From a virus: a stretch of DNA of 59,222 nt. The DNA is taken from positions 1 to 59,222 of the IMG/VR virus record IMGVR_UViG_3300046511_000626, one strand, 5' to 3'. The notes beneath the pieces were generated by a model, which was given only the letters and a program-made list of their open reading frames with translations, had not been told where the DNA came from and ran no database searches. Below are positions 37,081 to 44,281 of the stretch, piece after piece. Numbering within the stretch: position 1 is the first letter of the stretch; the number at the start of each line of letters is the position of its first letter. Both the position numbers and the translations under genes were made by a program.

Positions 37081-38278
37081 GAATCTACCCAAACCCGAAG
37101 AGATGACTGCGGTTCAGATGGGGCAGGCGATTGAAACAGCATGGGCCCAGTTCATGAATCAGGACTCGCGGCCAATGTCCAAGCGTAACAACGTCTACGC
37201 ATCGGCCTACCGGGAGTGCACACGCCAGATGGTTCTCGATATGACCCACGGCGACACGCTGCCCGGCTTCGATGCCGATACCCTTGCGCGCTTTCGTCGT
37301 GGAAATGATCGGGAACGTGACCTAATGGCCGACTTGAAGAAAGTCGGCCGTAATTCCGAACCGTCGTTCGAAGTGGCTGGCGAACAGGAACGGTTCGAGA
37401 TACGGGACAAGAAAGGGCGCGTGTGCATCACCGGCAAGATCGACGGCCGTCTGGTGTTCCGCGATTACAAGAACCTGAAGTTCCTGCACGGACAGCGGAG
37501 TACTCCGATCGAGGCCAAGGCCTGGAGTGCACAGTTGGTTGCGCACATCGACGTATTCGAGGATCTGTTCAAGAGCCGCTGGACTCGAGCCGGTGCCTAC
37601 CAATTGCTGTCCTACATCTTCGCAGAGAACGTACCCTTGGGATTCTTCCTGCTCGATCGTAGCGGACTGCCGGCGTTGATACCGGTGGAGCTCTATCCGA
37701 ATCTGGACAGGGTTGAAAAGTTCCTCGTGAAGTCCGAACAGGCAATGGATCACAAGGAAGCCGGCACGCTTCCCGACTACACGGCCGAAAAGGAAGAGTG
37801 CAAGTTCTGTCCGCATTTCGGACGGAATTGCAATCCACCGATGGACTTCGGCGCCGGCGCCCAGGTGTTCACGGATCCGGAGGTAATCACCAAGGCTGAG
37901 CGCTTCAATGAGCTCGAGCGGAAGATGACCGACGAGGAATGGAGCGAATTCAATCGGCTCGACAAGTGGAAGAGCCAACAGTTCCGCGGGGTGGAAACCG
38001 GTGTCGCTGGTGGTTTGCTGATCACTGGCAAATGGAAAAAGGGAAAGGAAGTCACAATCCCGGAAGCCGACCAGGCCGACGTCAACCTGAAGACAATCGA
38101 GTTCCAACAGTTCATGGAGAAGTACACAACGGAGAATCCGAAGAAACAGTTTTCCGTGAATCTGATCCGTGTGAGCGACGTTCCTCCGCCGGCGGCTCCG
38201 AAGGAAGAGAAGGCGGCCGCGGCGCCGAAGGAACCGAAGAAGCGAAAGAAGAAGGGCGACGATCAACTGTCGCTTTGA
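37067..38278 (+). CDS. Fe-S RecB/Cas4-like PD-(D/E)XK nuclease
   Basis: A 403-residue nuclease. Catalytic residues: Asp126 in GKIDGRLV, Glu149-x-Lys151 in IEAKAW, and QLLSY (179-183) as motif IV. Four Cys (Cys51; Cys245, 248, 255 in CKFCPHFGRNC) are placed as in Cas4/AddB-type iron-sulphur clusters that bracket the nuclease core. It could trim DNA ends for recombination. The Pro/Lys tail ends DDQLSL, like a sliding-clamp-binding motif (QL[SD]LF). A structured RNA follows the stop by one base. Confidence 0.8.
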   Translation: MSTTENLPKPEEMTAVQMGQAIETAWAQFMNQDSRPMSKRNNVYASAYRECTRQMVLDMTHGDTLPGFDADTLARFRRGNDRERDLMADLKKVGRNSEPSFEVAGEQERFEIRDKKGRVCITGKIDGRLVFRDYKNLKFLHGQRSTPIEAKAWSAQLVAHIDVFEDLFKSRWTRAGAYQLLSYIFAENVPLGFFLLDRSGLPALIPVELYPNLDRVEKFLVKSEQAMDHKEAGTLPDYTAEKEECKFCPHFGRNCNPPMDFGAGAQVFTDPEVITKAERFNELERKMTDEEWSEFNRLDKWKSQQFRGVETGVAGGLLITGKWKKGKEVTIPEADQADVNLKTIEFQQFMEKYTTENPKKQFSVNLIRVSDVPPPAAPKEEKAAAAPKEPKKRKKKGDDQLSL

Positions 38279-38279
38279 T

Positions 38280-38364
38280 ATCCCCCCACTGCCAAGGAGG
38301 GGATCGCCGCGGGATGTCTGCGGCGTAAACAGGGGAGGCCGGTGGCCTTGGCAGGAGACCGGCC
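38280..38364 (+). ncRNA. Three-hairpin RNA with 9-bp kissing loops
   Basis: Hairpin 1 is ATCCCC/GGGGAT (38280-38285, 38299-38304), hairpin 2 CGCCGC/GCGGCG (38305-38310, 38320-38325), hairpin 3 GGCCGGT/ACCGGCC (38337-38343, 38358-38364). CTGCCAAGG (38289-38297), in loop 1, is exactly complementary to CCTTGGCAG (38346-38354) in loop 3. Such a loop-loop pairing across a spacer hairpin makes a compact RNA fold. The same two segments could instead form a long-range stem. No known RNA class recognised; position between two genes suggests cis-regulation or a free RNA. Confidence 0.65.
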
Positions 38365-38386
38365 GAACCTTTCTTGTCAGTCACTA

Positions 38387-38429
38387 CCGGGCGGCTGATG
38401 TACGGAAGGGTACGGTGACAGCCGCTCGG
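38387..38429 (+). promoter_or_regulatory. Hairpin enclosing the start site of the next gene
   Basis: CCGGGCGGCTG (38387-38397) pairs over 11 bp, one G-U, with CAGCCGCTCGG (38419-38429). The 21-nt loop holds GTAC-GGAAGG-GTAC, a small hairpin with the ribosome site, and the GTG start at 38415. The start is thus sequestered unless the stem opens, which makes translational control by the RNA just upstream plausible. Confidence 0.65.
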
Positions 38430-38660
38430 ATTTTTATGACAGACGAAGAACGATCAATTGAAGGGTACCGGCTATTCCAGTTGATTCGAGACAAACTGGC
38501 AACCGGGGCCACATTCAAGAATCCGAAGTCGGCGGATTTCTTCTCTGGCCAGATCCCGCGATTCAATCGCCGGTACGAAAAGACGTACGTATCCAAGGGC
38601 CAGTTGAAATGGCTGTCGGACATCATCAAGAAAAAGCAACTGACTGGAGCGGCGAAGTGA
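38415..38660 (+). CDS. Small basic protein under RNA control
   Basis: An 81-residue protein from GTG 38415 (GGAAGG five bases upstream, inside a hairpin loop); an ATG at 38436 has no ribosome site. Helical and basic (RSIEGYRLFQLIRDKLATGA, YVSKGQLKWLSDIIKKK). Unknown family. The 136-bp leader is the most structured non-coding segment seen in this window. Confidence 0.65.
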   Translation: MTAARIFMTDEERSIEGYRLFQLIRDKLATGATFKNPKSADFFSGQIPRFNRRYEKTYVSKGQLKWLSDIIKKKQLTGAAK

Positions 38661-38866
38661 TCGACATCAACCAGTTGACGGAAGCCGACAAAGGCCGCGA
38701 AGTCCGCTACCAAACATTCGGGCGAATCGAATACGGAAGGATTACATCGTGGAGTAAGGCTTCCATTTTCGTTCGCTATCACACAGTTGTTGAAGGCGGG
38801 TTCTCGCGCGCTCGGACCGGCGAAACCAGCGAATCGACAAGTCCGCAAGATTTGGAGTTTGTATGA
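38657..38866 (+). CDS. Small phage protein, unknown
   Basis: A 69-residue protein starting at GTG 38657 inside the previous stop (GTGA). The DKGREVRYQTFGRIEYGRIT then SWSKASIFVRYH pattern is a small SH3-like barrel style common in phages. Function unknown. Confidence 0.6.
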   Translation: MIDINQLTEADKGREVRYQTFGRIEYGRITSWSKASIFVRYHTVVEGGFSRARTGETSESTSPQDLEFV

Positions 38867-39459
38867 AGTTTTGTTTCATCGATTGCGAGACCACCGGTAC
38901 CGACAAGGAAAGATCCGGATTGATCCAGCTGGCCGGCGCAATCGCCATAGAAGGCAAGATCGTCGAGCGGTTCAACCTCACCGCGGCGCCGTTTGACGAT
39001 GACCTGATCGCCGAGGAAGCCCTGCAGGTCAATGGATTGACGAAGGGAATTATTCGCGGATATCAGGAGCCGCGTCGTGCCTACCTGATATTCATCAAAA
39101 TGCTGGGACAGTACGTCGACAAATACAATCCGAGGGACAAGTTCCAGCTTTGCGGATTCAACGGGGACTTCGACGCCGACATGATTCGTAGTTGGTTCAA
39201 GAAGAACGGCGACGACTATTTCGGTTCCTGGTTCTGGTGGCCGGTGATCGACGTCGCCAAGCTGGCCGGGATCCGCTACATGGATACGCGCGGTCAGCTT
39301 CCAAACTTCCGGTTGACCACGGTCGCTAAGTTTGCCGGCCTGGAGGTCGACCAGGCAAAGGCCCACGACGCGATGTACGACATTGACCTGACGATGCGCC
39401 TCTTCGAGATGTTCACGCGCGATCTGACGAATCTCGATTTCAAATTGGAGTTCGCATGA
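38863..39459 (+). CDS. DnaQ-like 3'-5' exonuclease
   Basis: A 198-residue DEDDh exonuclease. Exo I: FIDCETTGTD with Asp7 and Glu9; Exo II: FNGDFDADMI near residues 99-108 with a catalytic Asp; Exo III: AHDAMYDIDLT with His168 and Asp173. No polymerase domain is attached and no polymerase is seen nearby, so it works alone or with the host polymerase, for example in end trimming or recombination. Overlaps neighbours by 4 bp. Confidence 0.9.
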   Translation: MKFCFIDCETTGTDKERSGLIQLAGAIAIEGKIVERFNLTAAPFDDDLIAEEALQVNGLTKGIIRGYQEPRRAYLIFIKMLGQYVDKYNPRDKFQLCGFNGDFDADMIRSWFKKNGDDYFGSWFWWPVIDVAKLAGIRYMDTRGQLPNFRLTTVAKFAGLEVDQAKAHDAMYDIDLTMRLFEMFTRDLTNLDFKLEFA

Positions 39460-39629
39460 AGTTACCCGAACAGACCGCCGGCGACTATCAGGACACCGGC
39501 TTCTGTATGTACTGCCTGATGACACTCGAGGCCAAACAACCTGGCGGACGCGATGCGCGGCACAAGAGCACGCAGACGCCGTACAACCAATGTCCGCAAG
39601 CCCTGAAAGCATTGAAGGAGAAAAGGTGA
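39456..39629 (+). CDS. Small Cys-containing protein
   Basis: A 57-residue protein with CMYC near residue 17 and one more Cys (NQCPQAL), basic C-terminus. ATG 39456 overlaps the exonuclease stop. Possible zinc knuckle; unknown role. Confidence 0.6.
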   Translation: MKLPEQTAGDYQDTGFCMYCLMTLEAKQPGGRDARHKSTQTPYNQCPQALKALKEKR

Positions 39630-39630
39630 A

Positions 39631-40110
39631 ATGGCGCGAAGTCCTGCAACAGGCAAAGCGACGAAGCAAAACGTTCCGCGGCGCAGTATGGCTGCCGAGC
39701 GTCAATCCCCGATCGTGGCTGACGAGGAACTTCGCGATGCCACCTGCACCGAATGTGGTTGTACGGAAATGGGTTGTTGCGAAGGTGGCTGCTTCTGGGT
39801 GGAAGTCGATCGGGAGAAGGGAACCGGGATCTGTTCCCGATGTAAGCAAATGAGCGGGGAGGAGACACGGCCGTCGCGGCCGATCAACAAGCTCTGGGCC
39901 GTCTACCGGCAGATGATTCCTCGAGATGCGACGTTGACGCAGATCAAGGAAACCCGTCGGGCCTTCTATTCCGGAGCCGCGGCCATGTTTCAGTTTATGG
40001 TCACAATCTCCGAACAGGACGAAGGCAAGGCAACTGTAGCAATGACGGCGATCGACGACGAAGTGCGCGCGTTCTTCGCCGGCGTTGGCAATGCGGACGA
40101 TCAAAACTGA
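39631..40110 (+). CDS. Zinc-binding protein, unknown
   Basis: A 159-residue protein with CTECGCTEMGCCEGGC and CSRC in residues 39-70, dense enough for two zinc ions, followed by a helical C-terminal half (INKLWAVYRQMIPRDATLTQ). It starts 1 bp after the previous gene and its TGA overlaps the next ATG. Confidence 0.65.
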   Translation: MARSPATGKATKQNVPRRSMAAERQSPIVADEELRDATCTECGCTEMGCCEGGCFWVEVDREKGTGICSRCKQMSGEETRPSRPINKLWAVYRQMIPRDATLTQIKETRRAFYSGAAAMFQFMVTISEQDEGKATVAMTAIDDEVRAFFAGVGNADDQN

Positions 40111-40385
40111 TGACATGCTCGCGCATTGTATTGCCCGACGGGAGAATCGGAATCATTTGCGGCCGACGATGGCCGAAAAAGCACCGGTGTTTCTATTGCC
40201 CGGCGGTTGCGGAGTACCAGTGCGATCACCCGGTATTCCGGAACAACAAGCGCGGCACCTGCGATACCTGGATGTGTAAGGACTGCAGGAACGATATCGG
40301 CAAGGAATTGGATCTGTGCCGTCCGCACTTCAATTTCTGGCGCAGCAACGGCAACCGGTTTGTTCTCGGAGGGCTTGCTCGGTGA
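40110..40385 (+). CDS. Cys/His-rich zinc-finger protein
   Basis: A 91-residue protein with HRCFYC, QCDHPVF, TCDTWMCKDC and LCRPHFNF: a cross-brace pattern of at least eight Cys/His that could hold two zinc ions. Similar to small phage zinc fingers of unknown function. It overlaps its upstream neighbour by 1 bp. Confidence 0.7.
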   Translation: MTCSRIVLPDGRIGIICGRRWPKKHRCFYCPAVAEYQCDHPVFRNNKRGTCDTWMCKDCRNDIGKELDLCRPHFNFWRSNGNRFVLGGLAR

Positions 40386-40393
40386 AAGGAACC

Positions 40394-40492
40394 ATGTACA
40401 CCGGAGCTCGCAACAAAGGCGGCAACGCGAAGGTTCGGCTCGCTCGGATTGCAGCCAAGTTGAAAGCGCGAAGAAAGAAACGGTCGAAATGA
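40394..40492 (+). CDS. Tiny very basic protein
   Basis: A 32-residue protein, MYTGARNKGGNAKVRLARIA then AKLKARRKKRSK, with GAAAGGAA upstream; a GTG twelve bases earlier is an alternative. The stop overlaps the next ATG. Probably binds nucleic acid; unknown. Confidence 0.5.
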   Translation: MYTGARNKGGNAKVRLARIAAKLKARRKKRSK

Positions 40493-40938
40493 AACGCAAA
40501 GACCTGTTCATGGGTTCGACTGAGATTGAAGCCATCCGGACAATAGGGGACATCCAGTCCTACCTTGTTCGTATGGGCGCGACGCAGATCGCCACGCAGT
40601 TCGAAAAAGGGGAACCCTCCGGGCTGTACTTTACGTTGCTGGTCGGCGGCAATACCATTCCTTTTCAGTTGCCGGCACGGATCGAGCCGATCTTCAAAAT
40701 TATCAACGGCGACGGCTACTCACGGGACAAAGCCAAGGATATGTCGCAAGCGAAACGGGTAGCCTGGCGCCAGATCTACCGATGGATCCAAGCTCAGGTT
40801 GCTCTTGTGGAAACCGGAATGGCCAAGGCCGATGAAGTCATGATGCCGTACATACAAGTGGCGCCAAACGAGACGCTTTATCAACGAGCCGTCAGCAGTG
40901 GATATCAGAAACTACTTCCGGCACCGTCCGAATCGTAA
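40489..40938 (+). CDS. Conserved-type phage protein, unknown
   Basis: A 149-residue protein: EIEAIRTIGDIQSYLVRMGA, a strand pair (GLYFTLLVGGNTIPFQLPAR), then AWRQIYRWIQAQVALVETGM. The closing R-x-x-[YW]-R-W-[IL]-x-A-[QL] helix is one I recall from phage proteins of unknown function near recombination genes. Longer upstream frame rejected because it covers the two preceding genes. Confidence 0.65.
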   Translation: MKRKDLFMGSTEIEAIRTIGDIQSYLVRMGATQIATQFEKGEPSGLYFTLLVGGNTIPFQLPARIEPIFKIINGDGYSRDKAKDMSQAKRVAWRQIYRWIQAQVALVETGMAKADEVMMPYIQVAPNETLYQRAVSSGYQKLLPAPSES

Positions 40939-40947
40939 AGGAGAACA

Positions 40948-41661
40948 ATGTTCCAAACACCAAAGATTCCCGCATTCATTCAAGGCGCATCCCTCGAGGG
41001 AAAAGAAGACGCCCAGATGGTTCGTTTCAAGATCTATATCACGCCGATTCCCCATGCGCTGGCGTGCGAGGTCTCGCCGGCGATCGCCGACCGCATCTTC
41101 AAGTTCGACGCTTCGAAAACTCCGCAACCGATTCCGGAGATTCAATCCGTCAACTTCGATATCGGTACCGTCGACCTGCAAACGATGATCATGTATCCGG
41201 TCGACGATCCGGCAATGGACGATCATGCCGTGATGCTGAAGGCCGTCCAGATCTCGAAAATCAGCGCGCGGAAGTTGTTCCCGGAGGATCCGAAGTTCTC
41301 GTTGATCTTCGACGCCGAGTTGCCCAAAGACGATCTGTCGTTCTCCATGATGGGAAAGTACTTCAAGCGGAAAGTGTTCCTGACGTTCGAAACCATGCAA
41401 CAGGAACTGCCGCTGAGCGGAGTTCCCACCTGCGAGTACTGCGAGAATCCGGCCGTTGCCCAGGACTCGGAAGAAACGTTCCTCTGCGAAAAAGACCTGA
41501 AGACTAAGGCTGTCGGCGAAGTGAAGTTCATCGCTAAGAAGGAAACGCCGGCAGAGGCAGAGAAACGCGCCGTAGCGGCAGCCGCGGCCGCTACTGCGCC
41601 GGCGGATCCGGACGACGATCGCAAGGATACCAGTCACATCAATCGTAAACGCAAGAAATGA
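40948..41661 (+). CDS. Protein with beta core, zinc ribbon and basic tail
   Basis: A 237-residue protein. The first 135 residues are a beta-rich domain (RFKIYITPIPHALACEVSPA, INFDIGTVDLQ-type strands, HAVMLKAVQISKISARKLF), then CEYCENPA and LCEKD form a zinc ribbon, and the Ala/Asp/Lys tail ends NRKRKK. Unknown; single-strand DNA binding is a possibility from composition. Confidence 0.55.
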   Translation: MFQTPKIPAFIQGASLEGKEDAQMVRFKIYITPIPHALACEVSPAIADRIFKFDASKTPQPIPEIQSVNFDIGTVDLQTMIMYPVDDPAMDDHAVMLKAVQISKISARKLFPEDPKFSLIFDAELPKDDLSFSMMGKYFKRKVFLTFETMQQELPLSGVPTCEYCENPAVAQDSEETFLCEKDLKTKAVGEVKFIAKKETPAEAEKRAVAAAAAATAPADPDDDRKDTSHINRKRKK

Positions 41662-41664
41662 GAA

Positions 41665-42582
41665 ATGGACTTCTACAACGAATGGGATCCATATGCTGCG
41701 GACTGGCTGGAAAACCTGATCGCCGCGGGTCATATTCCGGAAGGGAAAGTTGATCGACACAGTATCGGAGAAATCACGCTTGCAAACCTTCAAGACAGCA
41801 TCCACGCCCATTTCTTCGCGGGGATTGGAGGCTGGCCGCTTGCCTTCCGGCTCGCTGGCTGGCCAGCAACTCGGCCTGTTTGGAGTGGATCCTGTCCCTG
41901 TCAGCCGTTCAGTATCGCCGGCAAGCGAAAAGGCCACGCCGACGAGCGAGACCAGTGGCCACACTTCCGAAGACTTATCGCGCTCGGAGAGCCTCCAACA
42001 GTCTTTGGAGAACAGGTTGCGTCACCGGATGGACGTCGGTGGTTCGCCGGAGTACGTAATGACCTGGAGGCATTGGGCTATGCCGTCGGGTGCGCCGATC
42101 TGTGCGCTGCGAGCGCGACAGCGCCTCATATCCGACAACGGCTTTACTGGGTGGCGTTCACCCGATCACAACAAAAGGGGGGGGGCAATTCAGGATCCAG
42201 CCAAAGTGCTGGCTCGGATGGAAGCCGGTCACCAGATCAATCTGGAGGATCAGGTCATGCTCACCGGTTGGTCGACAGCGTCCAGCCGGGATTGGAAGGA
42301 TACGCCGGGAATGGCGGCGGAGGGAACCAATCCGGACGGATCGAAACGATCGAGGAACGACCAATTACCACGGCAAGCGGCAACGGTTTCTGGAACAACT
42401 TCGATCTTGCATTTTCAATCGACGGGAAAACGAGGCGCATTGAACCCGGAACATTCCCGCTGGCTCATGGGGTTCCCGCCAGAGTGGGGAAGCTGCGCGC
42501 CTACGGTAACGCGATCTGCGTCCCGACGGCGGTCGAGTTCATAAAAGCGTTCATGGAGATTCGAGATGCCAGCACTACCTAA
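41665..42582 (+). CDS. C5 cytosine DNA methyltransferase
   Basis: A 305-residue Dcm-type enzyme that would methylate cytosine in a specific DNA site, probably to evade restriction. Motif I FAGIGGW (51-57), motif IV PCQPFS with Cys79 as nucleophile, motif VI reduced to GEQV (usually ENV), motif VIII RQRLYW (157-162), a short low-complexity target-recognition region, and motif X YGNAICVPTAVEFIKAF near the end. The family order is complete. An out-of-frame gene overlaps 795 bp of it. Confidence 0.88.
   Translation: MDFYNEWDPYAADWLENLIAAGHIPEGKVDRHSIGEITLANLQDSIHAHFFAGIGGWPLAFRLAGWPATRPVWSGSCPCQPFSIAGKRKGHADERDQWPHFRRLIALGEPPTVFGEQVASPDGRRWFAGVRNDLEALGYAVGCADLCAASATAPHIRQRLYWVAFTRSQQKGGGNSGSSQSAGSDGSRSPDQSGGSGHAHRLVDSVQPGLEGYAGNGGGGNQSGRIETIEERPITTASGNGFWNNFDLAFSIDGKTRRIEPGTFPLAHGVPARVGKLRAYGNAICVPTAVEFIKAFMEIRDASTT
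41750..42544 (+). CDS. Overprinted gene inside the methyltransferase gene
   Basis: A 264-residue open frame, +1 relative to the methyltransferase, from a TTG with GGAAGGG five bases upstream; ATGs at 42029 and 42059 are alternatives. Segments ESLQQSLENRLRHRMDVGGS, TWRHWAMPSGAPICALRARQ, GWSTASSRDWKDTPGM and SRWLMGFPPEWGSCAPT have the feel of a conserved family and, as I recall, match a class of phage proteins found with C5 methyltransferases. Its role is unknown; it may assist or modulate the methylase. Dual coding is the main reason for caution. Confidence 0.55.
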   Translation: MIDTVSEKSRLQTFKTASTPISSRGLEAGRLPSGSLAGQQLGLFGVDPVPVSRSVSPASEKATPTSETSGHTSEDLSRSESLQQSLENRLRHRMDVGGSPEYVMTWRHWAMPSGAPICALRARQRLISDNGFTGWRSPDHNKRGGAIQDPAKVLARMEAGHQINLEDQVMLTGWSTASSRDWKDTPGMAAEGTNPDGSKRSRNDQLPRQAATVSGTTSILHFQSTGKRGALNPEHSRWLMGFPPEWGSCAPTVTRSASRRRSSS

Positions 42583-42778
42583 AACACGCGAGGGCCTCGA
42601 GGCGGACGGCTTCAAGTACAGCACAGAGGGAAAGTGCCGTGGATGTCCGGCCCAGATCCAATGGTTCGTCACCCCTCGAGGTCAATGGATGCCCTTCGAC
42701 ATGCCCGACGAGAAAGGCGAGTTCATCAATCATTGGGCGACCTGTCCATCGAGGAAAAGCTTCAAGAGGCGCACATGA
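42566..42778 (+). CDS. Small protein with GKCRGC motif
   Basis: A 70-residue protein: GKCRGCPAQIQWFVTPRGQW then MPFD and a final CPS. The pattern C-x-x-C-x-x-x-[IV]-x-[WF] followed by G-x-x-x-P-[FV]-D is common among small phage zinc-ribbon-like proteins. Overlaps the methyltransferase stop by 17 bp. Confidence 0.7.
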   Translation: MPALPKTREGLEADGFKYSTEGKCRGCPAQIQWFVTPRGQWMPFDMPDEKGEFINHWATCPSRKSFKRRT

Positions 42779-42993
42779 TCGGCGACAAGTGGATATGGGA
42801 AGGCCTCCGGACCGCGGAGAAGATCGTCGCGGCCGAGTCTCTCCGGCCGGCTGGACACGCGTTCGATCCACAGAAGAGAAGGGTTCGCATGAAAGCAAAG
42901 AAGAAACGAAAGTACTATCCGTCGAATCCGTACCCGCGGGATTCGAAACTTCACAGGCTGGCCAATGCCTATCGGCCGAGGGATCCGAAATGA
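42775..42993 (+). CDS. Small basic protein, unknown
   Basis: A 72-residue protein, MIGDKWIWEGLRTAEKIVAA, then a basic stretch KRRVRMKAKKKRKYYPSNPY. ATG overlaps the previous TGA. Last gene before the glycan cassette. Confidence 0.6.
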   Translation: MIGDKWIWEGLRTAEKIVAAESLRPAGHAFDPQKRRVRMKAKKKRKYYPSNPYPRDSKLHRLANAYRPRDPK

Positions 42994-43550
42994 AACCGAC
43001 ACTCCTGCAGTTGGCCGAGATATTTCACAGCGACAAACTCCACTGGCACTCCTACATTCCGAAATACGAGGAATTGTTCAAGGACCGCAAGGTGGAAACA
43101 CTACTGGAGATTGGCATCGGCTACGCGGACCTGATGACGCCGTTCTTACCAGAGGGTGTTTCCTACATCCACGGATCCAGCCTGTACATGTGGCAGGAGT
43201 ACTTTCCGGACGCTGAGATATTCGCGTGCGACATTCGGGAAGGGACACTGATCAATGAAGGCCGGATCCATTCTATGGTGTGCGATCAATCTTCGCGGAG
43301 CGATCTGTTTAAGGTGGCCTACGAATGCAAGCGATTCCCAGACGTGATCATCGACGACGGTTCCCACATCTACGAACACCAGAGAATTACGGCGCAGTTC
43401 TTTGTTCCATACATGCCAGTTGGCGCGCTGTACGTGATCGAAGACGTTTGGGACAACGAAAAAGGGCACGCATTGGCAACTGAGTTCGGTGGGGAACTCT
43501 GGCGCGGCGAGAAGGGACGCGACGACAACATGGTGGTGATCCAGAAATGA
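42990..43550 (+). CDS. SAM-dependent methyltransferase 1
   Basis: A 186-residue class I methyltransferase. Motif I TLLEIGIGYADLMTPF (residues 38-53) binds SAM; an acidic residue ends strand 2 (AEIFACDIREG); VIIDDGSH is the post-I loop. The form, with DD-G-SH after strand 4, is that of small sugar or natural-product O-methyltransferases (Methyltransf_24/CmcI-like), so the acceptor is probably a glycan. First gene of the cassette; overlaps the next by 4 bp. Confidence 0.75.
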   Translation: MKPTLLQLAEIFHSDKLHWHSYIPKYEELFKDRKVETLLEIGIGYADLMTPFLPEGVSYIHGSSLYMWQEYFPDAEIFACDIREGTLINEGRIHSMVCDQSSRSDLFKVAYECKRFPDVIIDDGSHIYEHQRITAQFFVPYMPVGALYVIEDVWDNEKGHALATEFGGELWRGEKGRDDNMVVIQK

Positions 43551-44281
43551 ACATCGTAATGATAACGACCTACAGGCGGCCGTTGCTGTTTCAGCAAACA
43601 GTAGCAAGCCTGTTGAATAATGCTGCAGATCGAAAATCCCACCACCTGACGGTCGTGTTCGATCTTCAGGACGAGCACGACGAAACTCCGCCAATGTACA
43701 GCGACGTCTCGATCGTGCTGACAAAGTACGGCGCCTCGAGGGCACGTAATATCGGCGCCGGATCGATTCCCCGGTACCGCCGGCAGGAACACGTTCTGTT
43801 CCTGGACGATGACGTGTATCTCTGCGACAAGTGGGACGAGCGACTCAACAGTCTGGCAAATTGGGCGCCGAACGCAATCATTTCGGGATACTCCCATCCG
43901 TTTAATCACTGCGAACCAAAGATCGGTCACAACATCATCGAACGCGATTCCGAAGGCAGCGTGAAGATTATGGAGGAGGTCCGATACGGCGAGCCGTTGG
44001 TAATCTCCTCGGTGGCCATGATGATGCCGTGGAGCGTTTTTGACTACGTGGGCCCGTGGGACGAACCCGGCGGCCCTGGAGGATCCGAAGACTTCGCATT
44101 GTGTATGCGCGCGCGGGACAAGTTCGGCTACCGCTTCGCGGTGACGGATCCGCAATGCGTGATTCACACGGGCCTGATGAGCTCCGGCGGTACCGCGATC
44201 GCCGGCTACAAAGAACTGTGTGAACAGAACGACAAGCTTCTGGACTTCTGGAATATTCGAGGGAGGGTGACTTTTCAATGA
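43547..44281 (+). CDS. GT2-type glycosyltransferase A
   Basis: A 244-residue inverting GT-A glycosyltransferase. MITTYRRPLLFQQTVASLL is the usual opening, LFLDDDVYL has the DDD metal-binding motif (residues 87-89), and GGSEDFALCMRARD near residue 180 supplies the ED catalytic base motif. It would transfer a sugar from a nucleotide-sugar donor. No membrane helices, so a cytoplasmic enzyme. Overlaps its neighbours by 4 bp. Confidence 0.85.
   Translation: MNIVMITTYRRPLLFQQTVASLLNNAADRKSHHLTVVFDLQDEHDETPPMYSDVSIVLTKYGASRARNIGAGSIPRYRRQEHVLFLDDDVYLCDKWDERLNSLANWAPNAIISGYSHPFNHCEPKIGHNIIERDSEGSVKIMEEVRYGEPLVISSVAMMMPWSVFDYVGPWDEPGGPGGSEDFALCMRARDKFGYRFAVTDPQCVIHTGLMSSGGTAIAGYKELCEQNDKLLDFWNIRGRVTFQ

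Noticed and set aside
38779-40116. 445-codon minus-strand frame opposite the exonuclease and zinc-protein genes
   Set aside because: The plus-strand genes show catalytic motifs and coupled starts. The antisense frame is rich in Arg, His and Leu with no recognisable domain.
40912-41964. 350-codon minus-strand frame
   Set aside because: It lies opposite two well-supported plus genes and its sequence has no domain character.
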